The translations under genes and the position numbers were made by a program. Below, piece after piece: positions 44,910-52,248 of a DNA stretch of 64,000 nucleotides; within the stretch, counting starts at the first letter, position 1; every line of letters starts with the position of its first letter. The notes beneath the pieces are model-generated. The model saw nothing but the letters and a program-made list of their open reading frames with translations, was not told where the DNA came from and searched no databases. Source of the stretch: Caviibacterium pharyngocola. Lineage in GTDB: Bacteria; Pseudomonadota; Gammaproteobacteria; Enterobacterales; Pasteurellaceae. Location: assembly GCF_002795405.1 (NCBI RefSeq), contig NZ_PHGZ01000013.1, positions 186,001-250,000 of the forward strand, given 5' to 3'.

Positions 44910-45344
44910 TTATATTTTCAATCTCCACCGCACATCATTTGCTTTTAATGCTACTCGTTCTACTACGCCTTTATTAAGCCAATGCTTCAATGCACCACGC
45001 ACTGAAACAGTATGTTGCGGTTGAATGATGGGGTCTTGTTTATCTCGAATAAGGACAAGTTCCGTTAATTCATTAACAGTAAAGTAATGATTTGGTTTTA
45101 CTTTCATTTCAGCAAGCACCATTTGGCGTAGTTTTCCCTTGAAACGATGCTGATAAGTGCGGTAGGTATAAAGCTCCGTATTGTATTCATCAGTTAGGGC
45201 TTCTTCTTGCATAACCTCAATGGCTGCTTGTAGTTTATCAAGCTTACTCTCCACCAAAGCAAGATGTTCTAGCACTTGCTTACGTTCACGTTGCAAGCGG
45301 TCAATTTTTGCCTGAATTTGACTTAAATAGATTTTCTTTGCCAT
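44910..45344 (-). CDS. Coiled-coil/winged-helix protein coupled to the transposase
   Basis: A 144-aa protein of unknown function. A coiled coil (about 8-50, KIDRLQRERKQVLEHLALVESKLDKLQ) is followed by a basic winged-helix-like part (HYFTVNELTELVL, SVRGALKHWLNKGVVERVAL, DVRWRLKI). It starts on the last base of the transposase stop (TAATG on the minus strand), so the two are translationally coupled. The coupling suggests a regulator or accessory factor of transposition. The only uptake signal inside the element falls in this gene. Confidence 0.75.
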   Translation of the reverse strand: MAKKIYLSQIQAKIDRLQRERKQVLEHLALVESKLDKLQAAIEVMQEEALTDEYNTELYTYRTYQHRFKGKLRQMVLAEMKVKPNHYFTVNELTELVLIRDKQDPIIQPQHTVSVRGALKHWLNKGVVERVALKANDVRWRLKI

Positions 45345-46378
45345 TACATTACCAGTCTTTCTACTTGCCTATGGTTGCCTTGCCAGTAGCCTTTCCAAGC
45401 ATTATCTGATGATGTGCTGAGGCATTTACTGGTCACATCATTGAAAATGGTTAAATTATCCAGTTTGCGAGTATCTTCACGATAGGCTATTTCGTTTGCG
45501 TAGTTATCAAGGTAGATATTACTCATTTTATGAACTTGTCCGTAATACATACGTTTGAAACGTGCAAAGTAACTTTCGGCAAGGTTATTGGTAATCCCTT
45601 CATCACTACGATATTCTTTTTGATGGTTCACACGTTGTAAGTCGTAATCCACTATCAATTCATCATAAGCACTGTTTTCATCGGTATGAATACGGCTGTT
45701 TGGCTCAATATATGCAGTAGCCAATTTCTTCACGGATTCCGTGTTTTCTGACAAAATAGGAAACGTGATGGTTCTCTTTGCACCGACTAGTTGCGGATTA
45801 GACAAAGTGTCCTGTTCAGTGTAACGTTCACGCATAACCAGTACGCCACGTTTATTGGGATTGGCATTTTCTTTTAAGCGTCTATCTACTCGGTCTGCTT
45901 TCTTATTCTTTGGACGTGGAGCGGAATGCACGTAAGTACCATCAATATGGATTTCGCCTGATAATGGGAAAAGTTCACGTTGTACAATCAGGCTTTCTCG
46001 GATTTTATGTGATAAGGTAAAAGCGGTTTTGTACTGCACGTTTAAATCTCGAGAGAGCTGACAGGCTGAAATTCCCTTAACTGCATTGACAAATAAGGCA
46101 ATAGCGAATAAATAGGTTTGAATTGGCAACTTATGGTTTGCAAAAATTGTCCCTGACGTAATGCTAAACGTGTGTCTGCAATGTTTGCATCGCCACTGCT
46201 TGCGAGTAGAGATAAAGTAGGCTTGATGTTGCACACCGCATTTTGGACACACGACGTTCTTTTCACTTCCCCAGCGGATACCGCAAAGCATCGAAAACGC
46301 TTCGCCATCAGATAGACGAGCTATCTGGATGGGTGAAAGCGTTCGAGCTTTGCTGGTTAAAAGGAAGTGTTGAGCCAT
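45344..46378 (-). CDS. IS1595-family transposase, intact
   Basis: A 344-aa DDE-type transposase. An N-terminal zinc ribbon has Cys44, Cys47, Cys64 and Cys67 (CPKCG...CKHC), followed by the helix-turn-helix-like KGISACQLSRDLNVQYKTAF. The catalytic core shows Asp146 (GEIHIDGTY), Asp233 (RIHTDENSAY) and the Asn265/Glu268 motif NNLAES, the DDN/E pattern of the IS1595 (ISXO2-like) family. No interruption is visible, so it may still be active. It is only distantly similar to the second transposase in the element. Confidence 0.9.
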   Translation of the reverse strand: MAQHFLLTSKARTLSPIQIARLSDGEAFSMLCGIRWGSEKNVVCPKCGVQHQAYFISTRKQWRCKHCRHTFSITSGTIFANHKLPIQTYLFAIALFVNAVKGISACQLSRDLNVQYKTAFTLSHKIRESLIVQRELFPLSGEIHIDGTYVHSAPRPKNKKADRVDRRLKENANPNKRGVLVMRERYTEQDTLSNPQLVGAKRTITFPILSENTESVKKLATAYIEPNSRIHTDENSAYDELIVDYDLQRVNHQKEYRSDEGITNNLAESYFARFKRMYYGQVHKMSNIYLDNYANEIAYREDTRKLDNLTIFNDVTSKCLSTSSDNAWKGYWQGNHRQVERLVM

Positions 46379-46446
46379 TGCAATTATCTAAGTTATATTA
46401 AAAGGTTTTACTTGCTGAAAAATTGTGTTATAGGAGGATTTAAAAC

Positions 46447-46537
46447 ACGCTCAAACGTGATAAAATACGCTCTATATAATGTCAAATATACGCTCATTTG
46501 CGATATTTGTCAATCTAATATTGAAAATAGGACGCTC
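46447..46537 (+). promoter_or_regulatory. Four ACGCTC repeats before the XRE regulator gene
   Basis: ACGCTC occurs at 46447-46452, 46467-46472, 46490-46495 and 46532-46537, all in the same orientation; the first two are exactly 20 bp apart. A TATAAT at 46475-46480 lies among them, and the last copy overlaps the AGGA ribosome-binding site of the regulator. They are plausible operators for that regulator, like the C-boxes of restriction-modification systems. Confidence 0.55.
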
Positions 46538-46539
46538 AA

Positions 46540-46878
46540 ATGTGCATATCAGAAAGACTCAGACAAGTTTGTGAAGCAAAAAATTGGAAAATTAAAGATT
46601 TTGCAGAACATACAGGAATCGCTTATCGCACACTACAAGGTTATGTTGGCGGTGAACGTGAACCTAATGCAGAAGGAATGGCTGCCATTGCTAAAGCAGG
46701 AGTGAATTTGAACTGGCTTGTAAGTGGTGAAGGTGAAATGTTTCAAACGATAATACGAAATGAAATGTCGGAACAGGAAAAACAACTGATCGCAGATTAC
46801 CGCAAAATGCCTGAAAATCTTCAAAATTCATTTTCTATTTCATTTCAAGAAATCAATAAATTAAACAAGGTTAATTAA
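46540..46878 (+). CDS. Cro/CI-type regulator of the restriction gene
   Basis: A 112-aa protein with an N-terminal helix-turn-helix of the XRE family (about 4-60, ERLRQVCEAKNWKIKDFAEHTGIAYRTLQGYVGG) and the common WLVSGEGEMF segment, then a short C-terminal helical part. An AGGA ribosome-binding site lies 7 bases upstream. Its stop shares a base with the start of the restriction-modification gene (TAATG at 46876-46880), so the two are coupled. This layout is that of controller (C) proteins, which delay nuclease expression when a restriction system enters a new cell. It could also be a simple repressor. Confidence 0.85.
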   Translation: MCISERLRQVCEAKNWKIKDFAEHTGIAYRTLQGYVGGEREPNAEGMAAIAKAGVNLNWLVSGEGEMFQTIIRNEMSEQEKQLIADYRKMPENLQNSFSISFQEINKLNKVN

Positions 46879-49800
46879 TGTATTCAACGAGCATTCTTAG
46901 AAAACTTGGTAGCGGTGAATATCAAGTAAAACTATCTGAAACTTTAACATCAATTATAAAGCAAATTAATAAAGCGGAAACAGAAGCTACAATCGCTTCT
47001 ATTTTTGAAAATAATTTACATTATCTAATAAAGAGTTTTTTTGAAAAAGAAATAATCTTTCATAAAGAAAGCGGAAAGAATTTTTTTAGACATAAATTTT
47101 TAGGAAGAGTTGATGCTATATCAAATGGATTAGTTATTGAGTATAAATCAATTGATAAATTAACAAGCGAAAAAGATCAAAAAAATGCTATCTCACAAAC
47201 AAAAGATTATTTGAAACAAATACATAATGAATCTGGGAGTAGTTATCAAGGCTTGGTAACAAACGGAAAGAAAATTGCGTATTTATATTTTATTGGTGAT
47301 GAAATAAAAAATACTGCATTTTCAACAATAGAAGTAAAGGATTTGGATAGAATTATTCAGTCATTAATCAATGTGGGTTCAAAGCAATTTTCACCGAAAA
47401 ATATAGTATCTGACTTTAAATCCACATCACATATAACACAAAATTTATCAAATAGTTTATATGATGCCATTTGCACTCATAAAACACAAAAAACAGAAAT
47501 GCTAATGGAAGAATGGCAAGTTTTGTTTAGATTATCTGAGTCTGATAAAGGTCAAAATCAAGATATAGAGAAGAGAAGAAAAAAACTATCAGAAATATTT
47601 AGTGATAACATTGATAATAATGAAAAAGAATATCAGGCTCTCTATGTTCTTCAAACATCTTATGCGATAATTGTGAAATTAATAGCGTGTAAAGTCATTC
47701 AAACTCTTTCGTTTAGTGAAGATGTTAAGTTTTTCTCAGATCTTAGCATTATTGATTCTATTAAATTACAGCGTTTTATGGAGAAGCTTGAAGATGGATA
47801 TGTTTTTTCTAGTGGTGGAATTAGAAACTTACTAGAAGGTGATTTCTATTCTTGGTATTCAGATAAAAACCAATGGAATCAAAAAATATACAATAGTATA
47901 AAAAATATAATTAAAGAGTTAGAGTTTTATTCAAGTTCAAATTTTACTTATGAATTTCAGACGATAGATATTTTTAAAGATTTATATATGGAAATAATGC
48001 CGAATGAAATTAGACATAGTTTAGGAGAATATTTCACTCCATCTTGGATGGCTGATCATGTTGTATCTCGTTCACTTGAGAAACTAAACAAAGAATCTTG
48101 GAAAGCTATAGATCCATGTTGTGGAAGTGGGGTATTTTTAATATCATTAATAAAATCGATATTAGATAAACACGAATTATATAGTTTAACTATAAAAGAA
48201 AAACAAGAGTTATTATTTAGAATATTATCAAGTGTATATGGTATTGATTTAAATCCACTATCAGTTTTAACTGCAAGAGTTAGTTATTTTTTGGCTATAA
48301 GACCATTAATTGACGATCAAAAAATAGAAATCCCTGTCTATCTTGGTGATTCGGCTAATATACCACAAAAAATTGAACTTGATAATATAGCTTGTTATAC
48401 ATATACCGTAGAAACTAAACAAGGGAATTTTAATATCATTTTTCCTTGTGATTTTGTTGAAAGCAGTTCTTTTTTTGAAAGAATGTATCGTTTACAAACA
48501 ACAGTAGAAGCTGAAGACCCTAATTTATTATACCATCAAATTATTGAAAATATAGACAAAAACTCTATCAATAAAAAGATTCAAGAAAGTATAAAAATAT
48601 TGTCAAGTAAATTAGTTGAGTTACATAAAAATGAATGGGACGGCATTTGGATTAGAATTACATCAAACTTTATGCTAATTGCAAGAATTAAAGAGATGGA
48701 TCTAATTTTAGGTAACCCACCTTGGGTAAAATGGGAATTTTTACCCCAAAATTATGCTGAAAAGATCAAGAGTTTGTGTATTGATAGAAAATTATTCTCA
48801 GGTCAAAGTTATATGGGGGCTATATCACTTAATTTATGTGCTTTAATTGCAAATGTCACATCAGATAAATGGCTAACAAATAAAGGCTTACTTGCATTCT
48901 TAATGCCAAAAACAATTATGACTCAAGATTCTTATGCTGGCTTCAGAAATTTTTATTTATCTGATGATAGTAGAATGTATTTAAGTGAAATAGATGATTG
49001 GTCTAATGCTGGAAATCCTTTTATTGTAACTACTGAAAAATTTATGACATATTTTTATGAAAAAAATCATGTAGATTACTCAAATGGGATTCCTATAAAT
49101 TTATTCTATAAAAAAACTAATGTAAAAATCACAGAAGTAAATAGATTTCACACATTTGAAAAAGTAAAAGATTTCTTTCAAATTAAAGATGGAATGGCTT
49201 ATCAATTAAGTGAAAATAGAACGGGATTTACTTTACTCCCTGAAAGAGATTATACAATTTTAAGGAAGCTAAAGTTAATTTCAGGAAATTCAGATTATAA
49301 AGCTAGGAGTGGTGTTGAGTTTACACCTGCTGAGGTTTACTTCATTGAACCTGAGAAAAGAACCAGTAAAAACACTTTTTATTTTAGAAACTCTGAATTC
49401 AAAAATTCAGTTTACAAAAATGACAGCAATTATAAATTTGAACTTGAAACAAAATATATAAAACCAGTAATAAAAAGCCCATTTATTAAACCTTTTGAGA
49501 TATTAAAGTCTAATAACTATTGTATATTTCCTTATGAAAATAACAGTCGGCAATCAACATCATTAGAAAATTTGGTTAAAGAAAGTGAATTATTAGCTAA
49601 TTATTTAATAATTAATAAGAATTTAATAGAAAAACAATCTAAAAGAAGTTTGATGATTTCCATGGGAAATGATTTTTATTCTTTATCCAAGGTTGGTAAT
49701 TACACATTCTCTCCATATAAAGTTGTTTTTCGAGATAATACAAATATGTGTGCGAGTGTTGTTATCGAACAGGAAACTCCATGGGGAGAGAAAATTTTGC

Positions 49801-50108
49801 CTATTCCAGCAAAACATGCCCCTTATATATCAATGGATAAGAACGGCGAGGAAATAACGGAAGAAGAGGCATATTATTTATGCGGAATTTTAAATACCGA
49901 CATAATTAATAAATATTTCAAATTCACTTTCAGTGGAAGATCTTATAGTATAAATTTTGAAATAAAATTACCTAAATTCAACCGCAAAAATCCAATTCAA
50001 TACGAAATAGCAAAATTAGCTCAAGAATTGACTGTAAAGAAAATAAATTATGAAGAAGGAATATCAAGAATAGAAGAATTATACTTGAAATTGTGCGATT
50101 CTATTTGA
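46878..50108 (+). CDS. Fused nuclease/adenine-N6 methyltransferase (type IIG-like)
   Basis: A 1,076-aa one-protein restriction-modification candidate. Near the N-terminus a PD-(D/E)xK-like site is visible: Asp79 in GRVDAIS and Glu88-x-Lys90 in VIEYKS. The middle holds an N6-adenine methyltransferase: GEYFTP (383-388), SAM motif DPCCGSGVF (412-420), and catalytic NPPW (613-616). The C-terminal third is likely the target-recognition domain. No separate specificity or endonuclease gene is near. Codon use is very AT-rich, unlike the host, indicating recent transfer. A BREX PglX methylase is an alternative, but no other brx genes are present. Confidence 0.85.
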   Translation: MYSTSILRKLGSGEYQVKLSETLTSIIKQINKAETEATIASIFENNLHYLIKSFFEKEIIFHKESGKNFFRHKFLGRVDAISNGLVIEYKSIDKLTSEKDQKNAISQTKDYLKQIHNESGSSYQGLVTNGKKIAYLYFIGDEIKNTAFSTIEVKDLDRIIQSLINVGSKQFSPKNIVSDFKSTSHITQNLSNSLYDAICTHKTQKTEMLMEEWQVLFRLSESDKGQNQDIEKRRKKLSEIFSDNIDNNEKEYQALYVLQTSYAIIVKLIACKVIQTLSFSEDVKFFSDLSIIDSIKLQRFMEKLEDGYVFSSGGIRNLLEGDFYSWYSDKNQWNQKIYNSIKNIIKELEFYSSSNFTYEFQTIDIFKDLYMEIMPNEIRHSLGEYFTPSWMADHVVSRSLEKLNKESWKAIDPCCGSGVFLISLIKSILDKHELYSLTIKEKQELLFRILSSVYGIDLNPLSVLTARVSYFLAIRPLIDDQKIEIPVYLGDSANIPQKIELDNIACYTYTVETKQGNFNIIFPCDFVESSSFFERMYRLQTTVEAEDPNLLYHQIIENIDKNSINKKIQESIKILSSKLVELHKNEWDGIWIRITSNFMLIARIKEMDLILGNPPWVKWEFLPQNYAEKIKSLCIDRKLFSGQSYMGAISLNLCALIANVTSDKWLTNKGLLAFLMPKTIMTQDSYAGFRNFYLSDDSRMYLSEIDDWSNAGNPFIVTTEKFMTYFYEKNHVDYSNGIPINLFYKKTNVKITEVNRFHTFEKVKDFFQIKDGMAYQLSENRTGFTLLPERDYTILRKLKLISGNSDYKARSGVEFTPAEVYFIEPEKRTSKNTFYFRNSEFKNSVYKNDSNYKFELETKYIKPVIKSPFIKPFEILKSNNYCIFPYENNSRQSTSLENLVKESELLANYLIINKNLIEKQSKRSLMISMGNDFYSLSKVGNYTFSPYKVVFRDNTNMCASVVIEQETPWGEKILPIPAKHAPYISMDKNGEEITEEEAYYLCGILNTDIINKYFKFTFSGRSYSINFEIKLPKFNRKNPIQYEIAKLAQELTVKKINYEEGISRIEELYLKLCDSI

Positions 50109-50163
50109 CATCAATATGTGGGTAAAAATTAAATTCACATTCTAAATTTATATAAAATCTGGA

Positions 50164-50264
50164 GGTGTTTCAAAAAGTATGCTGTGAATAAATTAAACCG
50201 AGTTAAGACCTTAAAACTAAGTTTTTAAAAGGTTGTTTTATCATCAGCATACAATTGAAACACC
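50164..50264. repeat. 101-bp palindromic element after the restriction gene
   Basis: The ends pair as GGTGTTTC...GTATGCTG (50164-50184) and CAGCATAC...GAAACACC (50245-50264), near-perfect over 20 bp. An inner, weaker pairing (CCTTAAAAC with GTTTTTAAAAGG) lies inside. It begins 55 bp after the restriction gene stop. It may be a miniature transposable element, a terminator, or the relic of an insertion-sequence end. Confidence 0.6.
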
Positions 50265-50736
50265 AGTGTCTTGATTTTGCAGCAAAATAGCGTAAATTCT
50301 TAATAAAAAAGTTTCGCTATACTAAAAAAATTACACCTTATTGCCCTAAATTGTAGAAGATTAGATTTGAGCTGGCAAATCACTTATTTCCCATTTAGAA
50401 TATAAGTGCAATTCAACCTACATAATAAAAAGAAACTCTCAAATCTAGCAATAAGTTATCTTTTATTTTATATGGACTGGCATAAATGGCACATTTTGAC
50501 AAAATGATGTTATTTTTGATATAAATCTCGCTATATTTTAAACAAATCGCTTGCAAATATATTCATTTAGACTTGCTTGCAAGGATAGATAACTCAATAT
50601 AATCCTTATGGCTTATAAATTGATGAAGGCGAAATTAACCTTACTTTGCGTTTATTCAATGAGAGTTCATCTATATGTTTTTATGCCAGTATTTGGTGTG
50701 TTCAGTATCCGAAGCTCACAACTAAAAACGCTTTGA
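50265..50736. other. Non-coding AT-rich stretch in the transposon
   Basis: No gene is visible. An inverted repeat TAGATTTGAG (50362-50371) / CTCAAATCTA (50438-50447) is present, with CTTATTGC/GCAATAAG outside it. At 50405-50426, GTGCAATTCAACCTACATAATA resembles the transposon's right inverted repeat (GTGCAACTGCTACATAATA) with gaps, and may be a decayed internal end. Confidence 0.45.
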
Positions 50737-50769
50737 GCCGACCTGAACATTCAGGTGGGCGATTTTTTG
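50737..50769 (+). terminator. Terminator upstream of the second transposase
   Basis: GCCgACCTGAA and TTCAGGTgGGC form a stem around a CA loop, followed by GATTTTTT. It would shield the following transposase gene from read-through transcription, a common feature of insertion sequences. Confidence 0.75.
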
Positions 50770-50815
50770 TGTCTAGCGTTTAGCTTTGAGTACCTTGTAC
50801 ACACAAGGAATACTT

Positions 50816-51952
50816 ATGGCGCAGCATTATCTGCTTTCAAGCAAATCTAAAAATTTAAATCTCAAACAAATCTTTCGTTTAAGTGAAGATGAAGCCTTTC
50901 AACTTTTAAAAGCCAATCGTTGAGGAAATTCTAACGATATTATGGACGTAGTATGTCCACATTGCGGAATCCGCCACAATGCTTATTTTCTTCAATCTCG
51001 TAAACGTTGGTGTTGCAAACATTGCCAACGTCATTTCTATATTACGACTAATACCGCATTTGCTTTTCATAAATTGCCTTTCGTTGATATTTTGGCAGCC
51101 ATTTTATTATTTGCGAATGAAGTCAAAGGGATTTCGGCAATAACAATGAGCCGTCATCTTAATATCAGCTATAAGACAGCATTTGTCCTTTGCCATAAAC
51201 TGCGTGAATCCCTATTCAAAACTCGTGATTTAACGCCATTGCAAGGGGAAATTCACGAAGACGGTGCGTGGATTAATTTCAAATTACGTCCAACTAACTT
51301 CGCTAAAAACGCCCATAAACAGAAACAAAAAGCCGATAAAAAAGGACGGAAATTTCCAAAATTCAGACCGACTAAACGTTGCATCATCAGCTTAAATCAA
51401 CGTGCTTCTAATGATGAAAATCTATGGGGTTCAAATAGAACCATTGTGGCAATGGACTATACTGAAAATGCCAAGACCGTTTTGGCATTAAATCATCAAT
51501 TCGTGAAACAAAGTAGCGATATTATGTGTGATGAAAATGCAGCCTATAAGGGGTTAGATTTCCATTACACTCGCTGGAGTGTTAATCATAAAGAATGTTA
51601 CAGTGCAAAAGGCATCAATAACAATTTAGCCGAATCCTTTAACGCTCGTTTCCGTGATTTACATCGTGGTGTACATCATAAATGCGATAATAAATATGCC
51701 CTACATTACGCCAACCAAGCAGCGTTTATGTCAGATAACCGCCAAAAATCTAATGGTGACCTATTTAGTGATATTCTTAAACGTTGCTTATGGGTATTAC
51801 CACTAAGAGAATGGGTAGGCTATTGGCAAGGTAATCATCGCTCGCAAGAGCTTATCGGTATGACAGCTTTCAGTCCCGAAGAAATTTCCCAAGCTTACTT
51901 TAAAAACCTCAATGAACGAATGAGATACGAGCAAGAACTGTTGGCTGCTTAG
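50816..51952 (+). pseudogene. IS1595-family transposase stopped by TGA at codon 36
   Basis: Starting at ATG 50816, the product begins MAQHYLLSSKSKNLNLKQI, as in the intact transposase, and is interrupted by TGA at 50921-50923. The intact copy has Trp36 at this place, so a single TGG-to-TGA change explains it. After the stop the frame is clean: zinc ribbon CPHCG...CKHC, Asp in GEIHEDGAW, Asp in IMCDENAAY, and NNLAES. An internal ATG at 50942 could give 336 aa lacking the first part. The full length would be 378 aa. Its sequence is clearly diverged from the intact copy. Confidence 0.88.
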
Positions 51953-52162
51953 TTTTTTAACTGCAAAGCTAACTGAAATTTAAGTACAGGAAAATCAGCT
52001 TACCTTTGGTAAGGTTGAGCGGATTGGCTACGTCTGTGGTAAGGAAATTTTGTGTAATGTGTGGAAAAATCAGCTAAAATACGATAAAAGAAATGCCCTT
52101 AACTCTGTTTTTGGAGCTAAGGGCATCAGAAATTTTACTGCGGTTAAGATTAAATCTCGGGT
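51953..52162. other. Non-coding right flank of the transposon with a hairpin
   Basis: No gene is visible. ATGCCCTTA (52093-52101) and TAAGGGCAT (52118-52126) pair as a 9-bp stem whose loop can pair again through CTC/GAG. A smaller stem, CTTACC/GGTAAG, lies at 51999-52013. The right inverted repeat starts at 52163. Confidence 0.5.
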
Positions 52163-52187
52163 TTTGTGCAACTGCTACATAATACCG
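52163..52187 (-). repeat. Right terminal inverted repeat of the transposon
   Basis: A 25-bp sequence running from TTTGTGCAACTGCTAC to AATACCG. Read on the minus strand it equals the left repeat except for one base. It marks the right edge of the 7.8-kb unit. Confidence 0.88.
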
Positions 52188-52195
52188 ATTTTTTT
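52188..52195. repeat. Right 8-bp target-site duplication (ATTTTTTT)
   Basis: An exact copy of 44401-44408. Just beyond it, TCACCGCACTTT (52203-52214) is the partner of AAAGTGCGGTGA on the left side of the insertion. Confidence 0.8.
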
Positions 52196-52248
52196 ACAAA
52201 TTTCACCGCACTTTCTTATATTTATCTTTTCATCGCAGCTTCGTGCAA

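Larger units (their letters stand above)
44409..52187. mobile_element. IS1595-type transposon carrying a restriction-modification gene
   Basis: A 7,779-bp unit defined by 25-bp terminal inverted repeats and the 8-bp duplication ATTTTTTT. Inside lie two IS1595-family transposase genes near the ends (one intact on the minus strand, one stopped on the plus strand), two coiled-coil/winged-helix genes, a Cro/CI-type regulator and a type IIG-like enzyme. Base composition in the middle is far more AT-rich than the host, and only one uptake signal occurs inside (about 45156), against one every kilobase or so outside. I could not find good inner ends for two separate insertion sequences, so the whole segment probably moved as one unit. 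Confidence 0.85.

Noticed and set aside
46379-46440. An inner inverted repeat just upstream of the intact transposase
   Set aside because: TTGCAATTATCTAAGTTATA is only loosely like the terminal repeat and lacks its GTAGCAG core.
46540-46878. The Cro/CI-type regulator as a sign of a prophage
   Set aside because: No integrase, structural or lysis genes occur in the island; its stop is fused to the restriction gene.
46878-50108. Reading the large methyltransferase as a BREX PglX protein
   Set aside because: No brxA, brxB, brxC, pglZ or brxL gene is near; a coupled controller and an N-terminal nuclease-like site fit a stand-alone type IIG enzyme better.
50921-50923. TGA in the second transposase as a selenocysteine or programmed recoding site
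   Set aside because: No selenocysteine insertion stem follows, and the aligned residue in the intact copy is Trp, so a TGG-to-TGA mutation is simpler.
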